Source of the DNA: an uncultured Aquimarina sp.
GTDB taxonomy: Bacteria; Bacteroidota; Bacteroidia; Flavobacteriales; Flavobacteriaceae
DNA length: 64,000 nucleotides
Assembly: GCF_947500065.1 (NCBI RefSeq)
Contig: NZ_CANMQT010000005.1
Span: forward strand, 1-64,000
Reading direction: 5' to 3'
A program made the position numbers and the translations under genes. Positions within the stretch are counted from its first letter, which is position 1, and the number at the start of each line of letters is the position of its first letter. The notes beneath the pieces are model-generated. The model did no database searches, had not been told where the DNA came from, and saw nothing but the letters and a program-made list of their open reading frames with translations. Shown here in pieces: positions 8,287-17,495 of this stretch.

Positions 8287-9249
8287 TTAATCTTCAAGTT
8301 TTAAAATAAATTCCTTGATTTTTTGACCAATCAAGTCTGGGTTGTCCTCTTGAATAAAGTGCGTTCCTGAACCTATATTGACAACTTCCATATTCGGAAT
8401 ATTCTCAATAATCCAGTTACGAACTTGTTCTGGCATAAATGCACCAGGCTCTGCATAAAAAAATAATTTTGGAATTTCTGACTTCTGTAATTGCTCTCTA
8501 TAGTTTTTTACTATTGCAGATGTCAATTCTGGTTTCCCATCGAATGGTACTTGTGAAACAAATTTCCAAATAGGTTTTCTACTTTCAACAGTTTGGAAAG
8601 GAGCTTTGTAGGCGTTCAATTCATCTTCGGTCAATCCTCTAACCACCCAGGTTGGTAAAACTTCATTTAAGAAAACATTGTCTTCCGCTATCATTTTGTA
8701 ACCATCCTTGCCTCTTAATTTCTTAAAAAAAGCTTGTGTACCCTCATCAAAATAAGTACCTATATCTTGTATTATTCCTTCCATAAAAACAATCGCCTTT
8801 ACATTGTCTTGATGGTTTGCAAAGTAATTGAATCCGAGTCCTGAACCCCAATCATGCAATACGAGTGTTATATTTTTAAGTTCCATTTGCTCGATTAACT
8901 TTTCTACATAGGCATACTGTTCCATATAGGTATAATCAATTGTAGGCTTATCAGATTTTCCCATACCGATAAGATCCGGAACAATAATGTGGTGCCCAGT
9001 TCCTTCTACATAAGGAGTGATGTTTCGCCATAAAAAACTGTTGGAAGGGTTTCCGTGTAAAAAGAGAATTGGACTTCCTTCCCCTTTTCCGTATTCAAGT
9101 ACGTGCATCTTACTATCGTACACTTCGTAATAATTTGATGTTGCTTTGCTTTTTTGTGCCATAACGTTTGTGTTAAAGATTAATGTTAAAATAAATGCAG
9201 ATAATAAAATGATGTTTTTATTACCTAAAATTTGAATCGTATGTGTCAT
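8287..9249 (-). CDS. Haloalkane dehalogenase-like alpha/beta hydrolase, exported
   Basis: 320 residues. An N-terminal hydrophobic segment ending NTNVMAQK predicts export. The body matches haloalkane dehalogenases of the HLD-II type: HGNPSN (oxyanion and halide Asn, about 65-70), HDWG with nucleophile Asp133 and halide-binding Trp134, the acid Glu in FMEGI (about 157), and His297 in GTHFIQED. Epoxide hydrolase-like activity is an alternative. It runs against the array direction and is divergent from the LysR gene, but lies within cassette 8184-10472, whose ends pair (GTTATCTTC / GAAGATAAC). Confidence 0.88.
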   Translation of the reverse strand: MTHTIQILGNKNIILLSAFILTLIFNTNVMAQKSKATSNYYEVYDSKMHVLEYGKGEGSPILFLHGNPSNSFLWRNITPYVEGTGHHIIVPDLIGMGKSDKPTIDYTYMEQYAYVEKLIEQMELKNITLVLHDWGSGLGFNYFANHQDNVKAIVFMEGIIQDIGTYFDEGTQAFFKKLRGKDGYKMIAEDNVFLNEVLPTWVVRGLTEDELNAYKAPFQTVESRKPIWKFVSQVPFDGKPELTSAIVKNYREQLQKSEIPKLFFYAEPGAFMPEQVRNWIIENIPNMEVVNIGSGTHFIQEDNPDLIGQKIKEFILKLED

Positions 9250-9315
9250 AACTTTTTGTGTTTAAATTCTATGAGTCAAAGGTATTTTCTTTGGTAATAT
9301 TAAAAAAATGAATTA

Positions 9316-9336
9316 ATTTTATAATATCAATAAAAT
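9316..9336. promoter_or_regulatory. Candidate LysR operator
   Basis: ATTTTAT, a 7-bp spacer, then ATAAAAT: a perfect inverted repeat of the T-N11-A type bound by LysR proteins. It sits 9 bp before the LysR start in the 96-bp divergent intergenic region. A wider pair GGTAAT (near 9293) / ATTACC (near 9335) surrounds it. Confidence 0.5.
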
Positions 9337-9345
9337 TACCGAATA

Positions 9346-10233
9346 ATGAATGTGTCTTTAAGAAATTTAAAACTGGTCAATGTGATTGTAAAAGAAGGTT
9401 CTGTAACGAAAGCTTCTGAGAAATTGTTCCTTTCACAACCAGCATTGAGCCATCAATTAAAAAAGTTGGAAGAAGAAATAGGTCTCAAAGTTTTTAACCG
9501 ATTGAACAAAAAATTGATGCTTACAGAAACTGGGCAAATACTATATAGGGCTTCTGAAAAATTGCTAACTTCCTTTAACCTACTCAATGCCGAACTTGAC
9601 GAATTAAAAAAAGGTAAAAAGAAGAAAATCCGTTTGACGACCGAATGTTATACCTGCTACCATTGGTTACCAAAAGTTGTTCAAGAATATAGAAAAGATA
9701 ATCCTGAAATCAACGTTCAGATTAATATTGAGGCTACAAAAGAACCACTTCAATATCTTGCCGAAGGCAAGATTGATATGGCTATTGTAAGTAGTAAATC
9801 AAATAACCCATCAATAAACTTTGAACCCTTAATAACTGATGAAATGGTCGTTATTCTTTCAAAAGAAAATGATTTAATAGATTTTGAGAGACTTGAACTG
9901 TCCGACCTTAAAAAACAAAACCTAATCCTATATGATATTCCCGAAGAGAAAAATTACGTTTTGACCAATATTCTACAGAATGACATTAATTTGGTAAATT
10001 CTATTCAAAAAGTGCAATTGACCGAGGCCATTATACAATTAGTTAGTGCTAATTTAGGAATTTCGGTTATGGCAAAATGGGCAGTTACACCATTTATGAA
10101 AAATAGCGACTTGAAAATTATTCCTTTTAAGGCTAATCAAGGACAAAGAGATTGGTTTATCGCAAGTCTCGACAAAATAACGGAAATAGAAAATTCGTTT
10201 ATTGACCAAATCAAAAAGGATTTTAAACAATAG
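9346..10233 (+). CDS. LysR-family transcriptional regulator
   Basis: A 295-residue protein with an N-terminal winged HTH (about 3-62; SVTKASEKLFLSQPALSHQLKKLEEEIG) and a C-terminal periplasmic-binding-protein-like effector domain. It is divergent from the dehalogenase-like gene, the usual arrangement for a LysR regulator of the adjacent gene. The pair shares one cassette, so regulator and target would move together. Confidence 0.93.
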   Translation: MNVSLRNLKLVNVIVKEGSVTKASEKLFLSQPALSHQLKKLEEEIGLKVFNRLNKKLMLTETGQILYRASEKLLTSFNLLNAELDELKKGKKKKIRLTTECYTCYHWLPKVVQEYRKDNPEINVQINIEATKEPLQYLAEGKIDMAIVSSKSNNPSINFEPLITDEMVVILSKENDLIDFERLELSDLKKQNLILYDIPEEKNYVLTNILQNDINLVNSIQKVQLTEAIIQLVSANLGISVMAKWAVTPFMKNSDLKIIPFKANQGQRDWFIASLDKITEIENSFIDQIKKDFKQ

Positions 10234-10295
10234 AATTTTATATGAATATCTTTGAAACGAACTATAACGTGCTTACTCAAATAGGTCGCAACAGA

Positions 10296-10478
10296 AGATA
10301 ACAATGTATATAAAAAATAGGGCGATAATTGCTAAAATAAAGGCTTGTGCTTATTTGCAAAGTCCGCCCTATTTTTAATTTGTATTTTAGAAAAAATAAA
10401 ATGAAAAATATGGCTAAGTGCAAAACTGAAAGTAATTGTTCATCAATTGCCCTACTTTTCATATACTAAACGTTATGA
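10296..10478 (+). repeat. attC-like site 10 (E family variant)
   Basis: R'' AGATAAC closes the dehalogenase/LysR cassette. R' is GTTATGA at 10472-10478. Arms are ATGTATATAAAAAATAGGGCG and TGCCCTACTTTTCATATACT. Confidence 0.8.
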
Positions 10479-10491
10479 TCAATATAAATTA

Positions 10492-11154
10492 ATGACTGGA
10501 AAAGACCTGCTATATAAATACCTTGACTATCAATATCTTTGGTCAAGCCCTAATAGAATTAATGATAAACCAAGTCAAATAAGGTTAAAACAATTAGAAG
10601 CATTACTGGAAGCGTTCGGTCTTACGAAAAAATACGTGAATCCACTTATCCAAATTAAATACTCAATTCTTGGAGAAAAAGAAAAGTTGAGTCGATCTCA
10701 ACATTTAAACAAACTAACTAATGTTCAATATTTTGAACAAAGCGAATTTTTGTACGACAGAGAATATAAAGAAAATAATGAAGTTGCCAATAGAGCACTA
10801 AATAAAATTAAGGAATTATATAAAAAGCCTCCTGAAAGTAGAATATCGAGACCTGTAGACATTAAATGGATGTTCAATAATCTTTTGAACTTCAGGAAAA
10901 ATGTTTTTAAAATTACATATCCTTGGGGAGGAATGTTAGAGGGGTTTTCAGTTGGACTAATTTATAGTGAACATTTACAAAGTAATCTAAAGAAGATTAT
11001 CACGGACAATATAGAAGAAATCGATGATACACTTTGGTTAATTATCGATCCAAAAAAAAGGAATTTTGATCTGGAAACAATGAAATCGGAATTTAATTAC
11101 CCTGATGTGGATTTGGACAATATTGATTTGGAATGGAGAATAGAAAACTATTAA
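10492..11154 (+). CDS. Hypothetical protein
   Basis: About 220 residues, soluble and charged, with no signal peptide and no recognised family. The ATG at 10492 lies 20 bp after the crossover; the reading frame upstream of it only runs through attC sequence. Cassette 10473-11326 has matching ends (GTTATGATC / GATCATAAC). Confidence 0.75.
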   Translation: MTGKDLLYKYLDYQYLWSSPNRINDKPSQIRLKQLEALLEAFGLTKKYVNPLIQIKYSILGEKEKLSRSQHLNKLTNVQYFEQSEFLYDREYKENNEVANRALNKIKELYKKPPESRISRPVDIKWMFNNLLNFRKNVFKITYPWGGMLEGFSVGLIYSEHLQSNLKKIITDNIEEIDDTLWLIIDPKKRNFDLETMKSEFNYPDVDLDNIDLEWRIENY

Positions 11155-11161
11155 AAAAAGA

Positions 11162-11332
11162 TCATAACACGATATATGTGATCATAGCAGCTAAGTGATG
11201 AATCGAATGGTTGTTGTATTTTTGGTTAGGCGCAATGCTTGCAGAAAGTAAAAGTTAGCACGCAATGCGTAGAAATATCGAAAAGCAAGGTAACATTTTG
11301 CCCTGCTACGACACATATATTAAACGTTAGAG
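11162..11332 (+). repeat. attC-like site 11 (A family)
   Basis: R'' is TCATAAC and R' is GTTAGAG at 11326-11332, with the typical ATATATGTGATCATAGCAG left arm. Confidence 0.85.
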
Positions 11333-11358
11333 ATAATTACTAAAAAAACGAATCGATC

Positions 11359-11946
11359 TTGAGAAACAGAATACTAATTTTAGTTTTAGGGCTTATTTCA
11401 ATTTCTTGTTCGACTTATTTTGGAGCGATAGAAGAAAATGGTAGGTATAAGGTTAACGAAAAACATTGGACATTAAAAAACATCCCTAACGAAGGAATTA
11501 AAAGAGTTTTAGATACTCAATATTGGTATCGACTACAATACTCCTTTACTAATGAAAGCTTCTTTTATGACTACAACAATGAAAAAAAATCAAATAATGG
11601 ATCAGGAATTTTATGGTTTTTTGATAGTGGTCATGTTTTAAGTTTCAGTTATCATCCTCTAGATGATAATAAAACTAAATTTATTGAAACTGGTGAAGGC
11701 GATATAGATTTTGGAAGTCAAGGCTTTTATACAATAGGTTCTAAAGAATTTGAGATTGAATATTTTCTAAAGTCAAATGTATCCATTGGAGGAAGTATGG
11801 ATAAGTATTACTATCAAGCGTTGATGGAAGGAGATACATTGCATTTAGTCAGAAAAGCACCTTTTAAGAAAAACTATTATTATCATTATATATATAAAAG
11901 AGAACTTGTCCCTGAAAAGTTAAAAGATAAAAAAGCTAATTGGTAA
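11359..11946 (+). CDS. Putative lipoprotein
   Basis: A 195-residue protein with a TTG start. Signal peptide and lipobox (LISISC, Cys about residue 17) are followed by a Tyr- and Asn-rich soluble domain of unknown family. Cassette 11327-12116 has 10-bp matching ends (GTTAGAGATA / TATCTCTAAC). Confidence 0.75.
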   Translation: MRNRILILVLGLISISCSTYFGAIEENGRYKVNEKHWTLKNIPNEGIKRVLDTQYWYRLQYSFTNESFFYDYNNEKKSNNGSGILWFFDSGHVLSFSYHPLDDNKTKFIETGEGDIDFGSQGFYTIGSKEFEIEYFLKSNVSIGGSMDKYYYQALMEGDTLHLVRKAPFKKNYYYHYIYKRELVPEKLKDKKANW

Positions 11947-11953
11947 AAAATAT

Positions 11954-12122
11954 CTCTAACATTATATATAAAATCAGAGCAATTTAGTGCCAGATCAAAA
12001 GGCCATTTACTTTTGCAATGGCGCTAGATTTTTATAAATTGAATAAGAAATAAAAATGCGCAGATAGATCAATTGGTTCTGGCTTAATTGCCTTTCTCCG
12101 ATTCATATATTTGGCGTTGTAG
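11954..12122 (+). repeat. attC-like site 12 (C family)
   Basis: C family: ATATATAAAATCAGAGC left arm and GCTCCGATTCATATATTTGG right arm. The right arm contains TATATTTG (12106-12113), a match to the Bacteroidota -7 promoter element. R' is GTTGTAG at 12116-12122. Confidence 0.85.
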
Positions 12123-12142
12123 ATAATTTTGACCCAAACTAT

Positions 12143-12745
12143 ATGAAAAGAACATTTATTACAATATTTCTAATTGCATTTGCGATTAAAACATTTTCCC
12201 AAGATTCCAAATTTAGTGCTGAATTGAATTTTCCTTATCCATTCGATAATAATTTTATAGCAGATAATTATAATGGAATTATCGACATAGGAGCTAAATA
12301 TAGATTTATAAATTCTAGAAAAATTGCTGTTGGAATATCAATTAATGCAGGTTATTTTAAAAGTAATTCAGAACTCACTCGGTTTTATGGAGACTTAAAA
12401 ATAAAATCTTATTTATTACAGCCCAAATTCTTTGCCGAACTGAATTTATACAGATTTCATCCATTTGTCGGAATTGGATACACTTCAATGATTTTTAAAT
12501 CTTCGGTTTCCGATGATGAAATAGCATTTTTGTCAGGTAACGGTGGATTTAGAGATGGTTTTAGTGTAAATAACTCTCAAAGTGGAATTGACTTAAATGC
12601 AGGTTTACAATATGACATAACTAAAAAGATATTTATACAAGCTCAATTTGATTACATAATTTTAAGTCGTGAACCCCCAATCATTAACTCAAAGTATAAT
12701 ACAAACGTAAATCTATTAAAATTTGGACTTGGATATCGAATATAA
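12143..12745 (+). CDS. Outer-membrane beta-barrel protein
   Basis: 200 residues with a signal peptide (MKRTFITIFLIAFAIKTFSQ). Alternating hydrophobic/aromatic strands follow (DIGAKYRF, KIAVGISINAGYF, FHPFVGIGYTSMIF, GIDLNAGLQYDI, IFIQAQFDYIIL) with a C-terminal LLKFGLGYRI strand. This is typical of small OmpA/OmpX-like porin-family barrels. A membrane barrel as cassette cargo is notable. Confidence 0.85.
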   Translation: MKRTFITIFLIAFAIKTFSQDSKFSAELNFPYPFDNNFIADNYNGIIDIGAKYRFINSRKIAVGISINAGYFKSNSELTRFYGDLKIKSYLLQPKFFAELNLYRFHPFVGIGYTSMIFKSSVSDDEIAFLSGNGGFRDGFSVNNSQSGIDLNAGLQYDITKKIFIQAQFDYIILSREPPIINSKYNTNVNLLKFGLGYRI

Positions 12746-12752
12746 AAACTAC

Positions 12753-12923
12753 CTACAACAACATATATGTGATCATAGCAGCAAAGCGATCAATCGGATG
12801 GTTGTTGTATTTTTGGTAAGGCGCAATGCTTGCAAAAAGTAAAAGTTAGCAACCAATGCGCAGAAAAACCGAAAAGCAAGGTAACATTTTGCACTGCTAC
12901 GACACATATATTAAACGTTATGC
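12753..12923 (+). repeat. attC-like site 13 (A family)
   Basis: R'' is CTACAAC and R' is GTTATGC at 12917-12923. Confidence 0.85.
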
Positions 12924-12949
12924 CTAATTAAAACAAATCTCAGATCGAA

Positions 12950-13666
12950 ATGAGTAAGGAATTAGAACTATTACAAACAAAATTAAATAATAGTTACCCC
13001 GAATTAATTAAATTAGAAAGGAATGCACTTGTTGCCCAACCAGAGCCCTTCTCCTCTACATATGATCTTTTCTTAAAAAATGAAATGAGAAGTTGTACAA
13101 TCTCATTGTATGGATATGAAAAAATTTATAAATGCGCTTTTGAATGGGACAATTGCGCAATATTTGAAATATTTAGTGTCGACGTAAAAAGAATTGGAGA
13201 AATTATATTGGATTGGGTATTTAAAAAATCAATGCCATCTAAAATGAAAAACCAATTCCCTGAAATAGAATTTGGTTTACTTGCTGAATATTATGAAAAG
13301 GGAGAAGGAATAAAAGGGGAATTTATTGAGAGCTGGAATTCAATTGAAGAGTTTTATAGAAGTTTTTCTGATAATTGGAAACCAAAAGGAGAAGATGCTA
13401 TAAGATTGATTAAAAAAATGAGAAAAGCAGGACTTGATGAAAGACTAAGAGCTGGACAATCATTATGGTTTTTTATTCTGTCAAGGTCAAGAAGGCATGG
13501 TTTAGAAGAAAATGCTTCTTATATCGAGATTACTTTTCTTGGTGATGATAAAATGTCGATAAAATCTAATTTTAATGGTAAAAAAACGGGTTTGGAAAGT
13601 AAAGTGGAATATGAAGGGTATCTACAAGATAGCATCAAAAAATTGTTATTAGAAAAAATAAAATAA
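12950..13666 (+). CDS. Hypothetical protein
   Basis: A 238-residue soluble protein with alternating charged helices and aromatic strands, including SLWFFILSRSRRHGL near residue 170. No family recognised and no signal peptide. Single gene of cassette 12918-13732, whose ends are GTTATGCC / GGCATAAC. Confidence 0.75.
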   Translation: MSKELELLQTKLNNSYPELIKLERNALVAQPEPFSSTYDLFLKNEMRSCTISLYGYEKIYKCAFEWDNCAIFEIFSVDVKRIGEIILDWVFKKSMPSKMKNQFPEIEFGLLAEYYEKGEGIKGEFIESWNSIEEFYRSFSDNWKPKGEDAIRLIKKMRKAGLDERLRAGQSLWFFILSRSRRHGLEENASYIEITFLGDDKMSIKSNFNGKKTGLESKVEYEGYLQDSIKKLLLEKIK

Positions 13667-13670
13667 AAAG

Positions 13671-13738
13671 GCATAACAGGTTGTATATTGCATATGCCAC
13701 CTTCGGCTGGCAAACGCAACATACAAGAGACGTTAGCG
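13671..13738 (+). repeat. attC-like site 14 (short D family)
   Basis: A 68-bp site like site 3 with tip CCACCTTCGGCTGG. R'' is GCATAAC and R' is GTTAGCG. Confidence 0.85.
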
Positions 13739-13756
13739 ATAATCAAATAAGAAGAT

Positions 13757-14545
13757 TTGAAATACAAGAATTTAATAATATCAGTACTATTTTTAAGTGT
13801 TTTTTCAATTACATTTTCTCAAGAAATTGAAATTTATCCCGACAAGAGAAAGAGGTCTGAAATAAGGAAAAACAAAAAAGCTTTAAAGTTTTATTCAAAT
13901 GAAATAGACAAAAACAGATCTGATAGCATCTCTAAAATGTACTATGAAAGAGGACGTGCTAAAGGTAAATTAGGTGATTTCAAAGGGGCTAGAGAGGATT
14001 TTTCTAAAGCTATTGAAATAGATTCTACTAATGCTAATTTTTTCATCAGAAGAGGAATTGCTAATGAGTTTTTAAAGGAATTTAAAAGTGCTATAAATGA
14101 TTATTTAATCGCTTCAAAAATTGAACCTAAAAATAAAGATGTCTATTATGGTCTTGGAAATAGTTATTTACACATAAAAGATTATGAAAATGCTTTATTA
14201 AATTACACTAAACAAATAAATATCATACCTAAAGATTATGGGTCTTATACAAATAGAGGTGCTTGTTATTATTATTTATCTCAGTATGAAAAAACTATTT
14301 CTGACATGAATAGTTCAATTGAAATAAAATCTGATGAAAAACTCAATTATTACTATTTAGCTAAATCCTATCTAGAACTAAATAAACCTGAAATAGTAAT
14401 AAAGCACGTAAATAATGCTATAAAACTTGACCCAAAAAATGGCGAATATTACTATATCAGAGCTCAAGCCAAGCTTTTACTGAACATGGATAAAAAAGCA
14501 ACTCAAGACTTTGAAAAAGCGTCCAAGTTGGGATATATTAATTGA
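13757..14545 (+). CDS. Secreted tetratricopeptide-repeat protein
   Basis: 262 residues with a TTG start. After a signal peptide (ending ITFSQE) come about five TPR units from roughly residue 55 onward, with typical signatures such as DFKGAREDFSKAIEIDSTN and AINDYLIASKIEPKN. Probably a periplasmic protein-protein interaction scaffold. The cassette ends pair over 10 bp (GTTAGCGATA / TATCGCTAAC). Confidence 0.88.
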   Translation: MKYKNLIISVLFLSVFSITFSQEIEIYPDKRKRSEIRKNKKALKFYSNEIDKNRSDSISKMYYERGRAKGKLGDFKGAREDFSKAIEIDSTNANFFIRRGIANEFLKEFKSAINDYLIASKIEPKNKDVYYGLGNSYLHIKDYENALLNYTKQINIIPKDYGSYTNRGACYYYLSQYEKTISDMNSSIEIKSDEKLNYYYLAKSYLELNKPEIVIKHVNNAIKLDPKNGEYYYIRAQAKLLLNMDKKATQDFEKASKLGYIN

Positions 14546-14553
14546 AAAACTAT

Positions 14554-14621
14554 CGCTAACAGTTTGTATATTACATATGCCGCCTTCGGCAGGCAAACGC
14601 AACATACAAGGAACGTTGTGG
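14554..14621 (+). repeat. attC-like site 15 (short D family)
   Basis: A 68-bp site. R'' is CGCTAAC and R' is GTTGTGG at 14615-14621. Confidence 0.85.
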
Positions 14622-14637
14622 TTAATTAAAATAGATT

Positions 14638-15168
14638 ATGGGAACAAGTATTGACTGTATAATCCCAAAGGAAAAAGATTATTCGGTTGAGGAAATAAAG
14701 CATAAACTGAAAACAGTTTTCGAAAGATTAAAAACCGAATATTTGCATTTGGAAAAACACGGGACATTTACTAAAAATGTAGATGGAAATTGGTGGATTA
14801 AACACATCCCCTCTGAAAATGGAGAACCCGAGTATATAATGGGAGAAGGTGATAGTTTTAGTATTGATATTTATAAAAAAGTAATTTGTATTGGGAGTAT
14901 AGAAAGGTTTTCAAGTTTATATTTTGAGGAGAGAAACATCTCAAAAGAACTCTTTAAAATACTGACAGAATTATCAAATGAATTTAGAATGTCTGACAAG
15001 ATATTAATTGGTGCTGGTGGATTTGGAGAAACTGATCATATAATGGATATGGCATATTATGAAGATGCTGATTTTGATCAAGTTTGTAAAAAAATGACTG
15101 AATTGAACGGAATTCCGGCTAATAACCTATCTGAATTGACTGAAAAGTCTTGGTTTCTGAAAAAATAA
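14638..15168 (+). CDS. Hypothetical protein
   Basis: A 176-residue cytosolic protein with motifs HTGTFTKNVDGNWW-like near residue 40 and a Gly-rich GAGGFGETDHIMD segment near 125. No family recognised; the size and loop pattern resemble immunity-type proteins. Cassette ends GTTGTGGTTA / TAACCACAAC match over 10 bp. Confidence 0.75.
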   Translation: MGTSIDCIIPKEKDYSVEEIKHKLKTVFERLKTEYLHLEKHGTFTKNVDGNWWIKHIPSENGEPEYIMGEGDSFSIDIYKKVICIGSIERFSSLYFEERNISKELFKILTELSNEFRMSDKILIGAGGFGETDHIMDMAYYEDADFDQVCKKMTELNGIPANNLSELTEKSWFLKK

Positions 15169-15174
15169 AACTAA

Positions 15175-15373
15175 CCACAACAACATATATGTGATCATAG
15201 CAGCAAAGTGATCAATCGAATGGTTATTGTATATTTAGGAAGGCGCAATGCTTGCAAAAAGTAAAAGTTAGCAACCAATGCGCACCTGCCTGCCATCAGA
15301 CAGGTAGGCAGGGAAAAATCGAAAAGCAAGGTAACAATTTACCCTACTACGACACATATATTAAACGTTGGCC
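15175..15373 (+). repeat. attC-like site 16 (A family with inserted palindrome)
   Basis: R'' is CCACAAC and R' is GTTGGCC at 15367-15373. The loop region carries a 29-bp palindrome at 15284-15312. Confidence 0.85.
15284..15312. repeat. Small palindromic repeat nested in attC (copy a)
   Basis: ACCTGCCTGCC and GGTAGGCAGG arms form a short hairpin inserted after AATGCGC in the attC loop. Copies at the same relative site occur at 15909, 20305, 26673, 27431, 29630 and 35870, with degraded ones at 37202, 38066 and 41764. Confidence 0.85.
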
Positions 15374-15381
15374 TACATTAG

Positions 15382-15792
15382 ATGAAACTCAAACTCTGGA
15401 ATATAACTTTAATAACTACATTGCTCTTTGGTTGTCAAAATGAGCAAAAACTTAATGGAAATTATTCTATGTGTAATAATGGTGAATACACAGAAGTTTA
15501 TTTCAAAAAAGACTCGATGAGAGTTGCATCGGAAAATGAATGGGTTAAATTATCCGAATGGAGAAAAATTGAAATCGCAAATGATACTCTATATTTCCAA
15601 TCGTTCGGAGAATGGAAGGACAATTGGAAAGCGGAAATAAAACTTATCGGTAATAATAAAGCTGAATTACATAATGTAATAACTGACTTAAGATTCAACT
15701 TGGAACGAATTAACGTAAATCTGAATTTTAAAAACCCGAAAGAATTCTGGGGAAAATTTAGAAACCGACAGAATTCTGAAAATTGTAAATAA
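15382..15792 (+). CDS. Putative lipoprotein
   Basis: A 136-residue protein with lipobox LLFGC (Cys about 18) followed by a compact beta-rich domain with alternating W/E/K residues, resembling small lipocalin-like lipoproteins. Family not recognised. The ATG lies 15 bp from the crossover. Cassette ends GTTGGCCTAC / GTAGGCTAAC agree at 9 of 10. Confidence 0.75.
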   Translation: MKLKLWNITLITTLLFGCQNEQKLNGNYSMCNNGEYTEVYFKKDSMRVASENEWVKLSEWRKIEIANDTLYFQSFGEWKDNWKAEIKLIGNNKAELHNVITDLRFNLERINVNLNFKNPKEFWGKFRNRQNSENCK

Positions 15793-15799
15793 AAACGTA

Positions 15800-15998
15800 G
15801 GCTAACAACATATATGTGATCATAGCAGTTAAGTGATGAATCGAATGGTTCTTGTATTTTTGGCGAGGCGCAATGCTTGCAGAAAGTAAAAGTTAGCAAC
15901 CAATGCGCACCTGCCTGCCATCAGACAGGTAGGCAGGGAAAAATCAAAAAGCAGGGTAACATTTTGCTCCGCTACGACACATATATTAAACGTTAGCT
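15800..15998 (+). repeat. attC-like site 17 (A family with inserted palindrome)
   Basis: R'' is GGCTAAC and R' is GTTAGCT at 15992-15998. The nested palindrome is at 15909-15937. Confidence 0.85.
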
Positions 15999-16016
15999 TT
16001 AATTGAACTAATCTTT

Positions 16017-16713
16017 ATGGTAGAAAAAAAAGACATCGAAAAATTAATTATTCAGAACAAAAAAAGTAATCTGAAAAATCATTGGAACGATGCATTTTTT
16101 TTATAATACTACTAAATATAGTGGAGAAGTAAAGCAAAATGAAATCCTAATCTGGAGATCTTCTCGTTTTTTGAGATCAGTTTATCCAGTTTATCATTTG
16201 ACATTCGACCAACAAGCAAAACTAAGTGGAATAAGAACGGAAAAAAATCCTTATCACAAATTTCTGAATAAAGTTACAATTGGATTTATAATATTATTGA
16301 TTTTGGGCTTAGTATTTATAACCAATTTTAAGGTAGTTACCATTGGTTTAATAGTTATCGCTGTAATAGGAACACTATTATATCTATTTACGGTTAAAGT
16401 CAGAAAATATGAGACATCTCTATTGACAGAAGAATTAAAAAAAACTATAGAAAATATTGAAAGATCTAATAATCCGGAAATCGACACTAAACCAAAACAG
16501 AAATTTAATGGACAGAAAGTTAAAGAGTGGACTTTTGCTAAAACTATTACAAGACTTCTTCTTTATCCTTTTTGTTTAGTAATTATTTATTTTTCGATCG
16601 TTGGATTAATACAAAACGGACAATTAATTCGAGGAATATTTGGAATAGTTATCGCTTTGGCTTACCCAATTACTGACATACTATTGATATTTGGAAAAAA
16701 CAAAAACAGCTAA
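16017..16713 (+). pseudogene. Membrane protein gene with frameshift in a T tract
   Basis: Translation from ATG 16017 reads MVEKKDIEKLII through NDAFF and hits TAA just after a run of eight T (16085-16092). In the next frame, translation from 16090 continues naturally (FYNTTKYSGEV...) for 207 codons. Removing one T joins the two. The restored protein, about 231 residues, has two hydrophobic hairpins (about residues 80-120 and 185-225) and a short charged linker. It is either a real +1 frameshift or a homopolymer sequencing error. Function unknown. The stop codon overlaps R'' of the next attC. Confidence 0.7.
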
Positions 16714-16775
16714 CAATTTGCATATTGCATATGCCGCCTTTGGCAGGCAAACGCAACATACAAGAGACGTTAGCA
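16708..16775 (+). repeat. attC-like site 18 (short D family)
   Basis: A 68-bp site with tip GCCGCCTTTGGCAGGC. R'' is AGCTAAC and R' is GTTAGCA at 16769-16775. Confidence 0.85.
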
Positions 16776-16786
16776 AGTATTAAAAA

Positions 16787-17308
16787 ATGAAGAATTTACT
16801 ATTTATAATATTTTTGAGTTTTATAAATCTTGGGGCAAATCAGGAAAATGAAATTCAAAAAAATCAATCAAACTTTGAAAGTATGGGATATTCAGTTTAT
16901 ATAATAAGACCAGAAGAAAAAGAACCCATTAGTAAAGAAGAATGGTTAAATTACGCCAAAAATGACCCCGAAATAAAAATAGTAAATGGGGATATTGAAG
17001 TTACTAATCCACAGACAGGAAAAAAATTCACCTATAAAGCTGATAACTTAACATACTATCTTTATCAATCTGAAGAAGTAACATTCTCTTATGGAAACGG
17101 AGATATAACTGTTAGTGATCCTAATGATGAAATTATATTCAAAATGTTATCAATAGCTAAGGAATTAGATGCCATAGTAATGGGTGATGGAGGTGTAATA
17201 TTTAACGATTCTTATTTCGAAAAAAAATCGAAAGCAGAAAAACATAACGAAAATAGTGATAAGGAAAGTTCTAAAAAGAAAAACTCGAAATGGAAATTCT
17301 GGAACTAA
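16787..17308 (+). CDS. Exported hypothetical protein
   Basis: 173 residues with a short signal peptide (MKNLLFIIFLSFINLGANQ), a mixed domain rich in NPxTGK and DPNDE turns, and a very basic Lys/Ser tail (KSKAEKHNENSDKESSKKKNS). Family unknown. Cassette ends GTTAGCAAGT / ACTTGCTAAC match over 10 bp. Confidence 0.75.
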   Translation: MKNLLFIIFLSFINLGANQENEIQKNQSNFESMGYSVYIIRPEEKEPISKEEWLNYAKNDPEIKIVNGDIEVTNPQTGKKFTYKADNLTYYLYQSEEVTFSYGNGDITVSDPNDEIIFKMLSIAKELDAIVMGDGGVIFNDSYFEKKSKAEKHNENSDKESSKKKNSKWKFWN

Positions 17309-17320
17309 AAAATAAACACT

Positions 17321-17490
17321 TGCTAACATCATATATGAAATCAGAGCAATTTAACGCCAGATCGAAAGGTCAGTTCCTTTTTTCAATGGCGCTAGATTTT
17401 TATAAATTAAACAAGAAATAAAAATGCGCAGATAAATCGATTGGTTCAGGTATGTTTGACTTGCTCCGATTCATATATTTGGCGTTGTAA
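17321..17490 (+). repeat. attC-like site 19 (C family)
   Basis: C family. The right arm contains TATATTTG just before R' GTTGTAA (17484-17490). Confidence 0.85.
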
Positions 17491-17495
17491 CACAT

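Noticed and set aside
15252..15443. Plus-strand small frames inside attC sites (15252, 27382, 27387, 26597)
   Set aside because: They lie wholly or mostly in the attC and nested palindrome and have no leader or conserved protein features.
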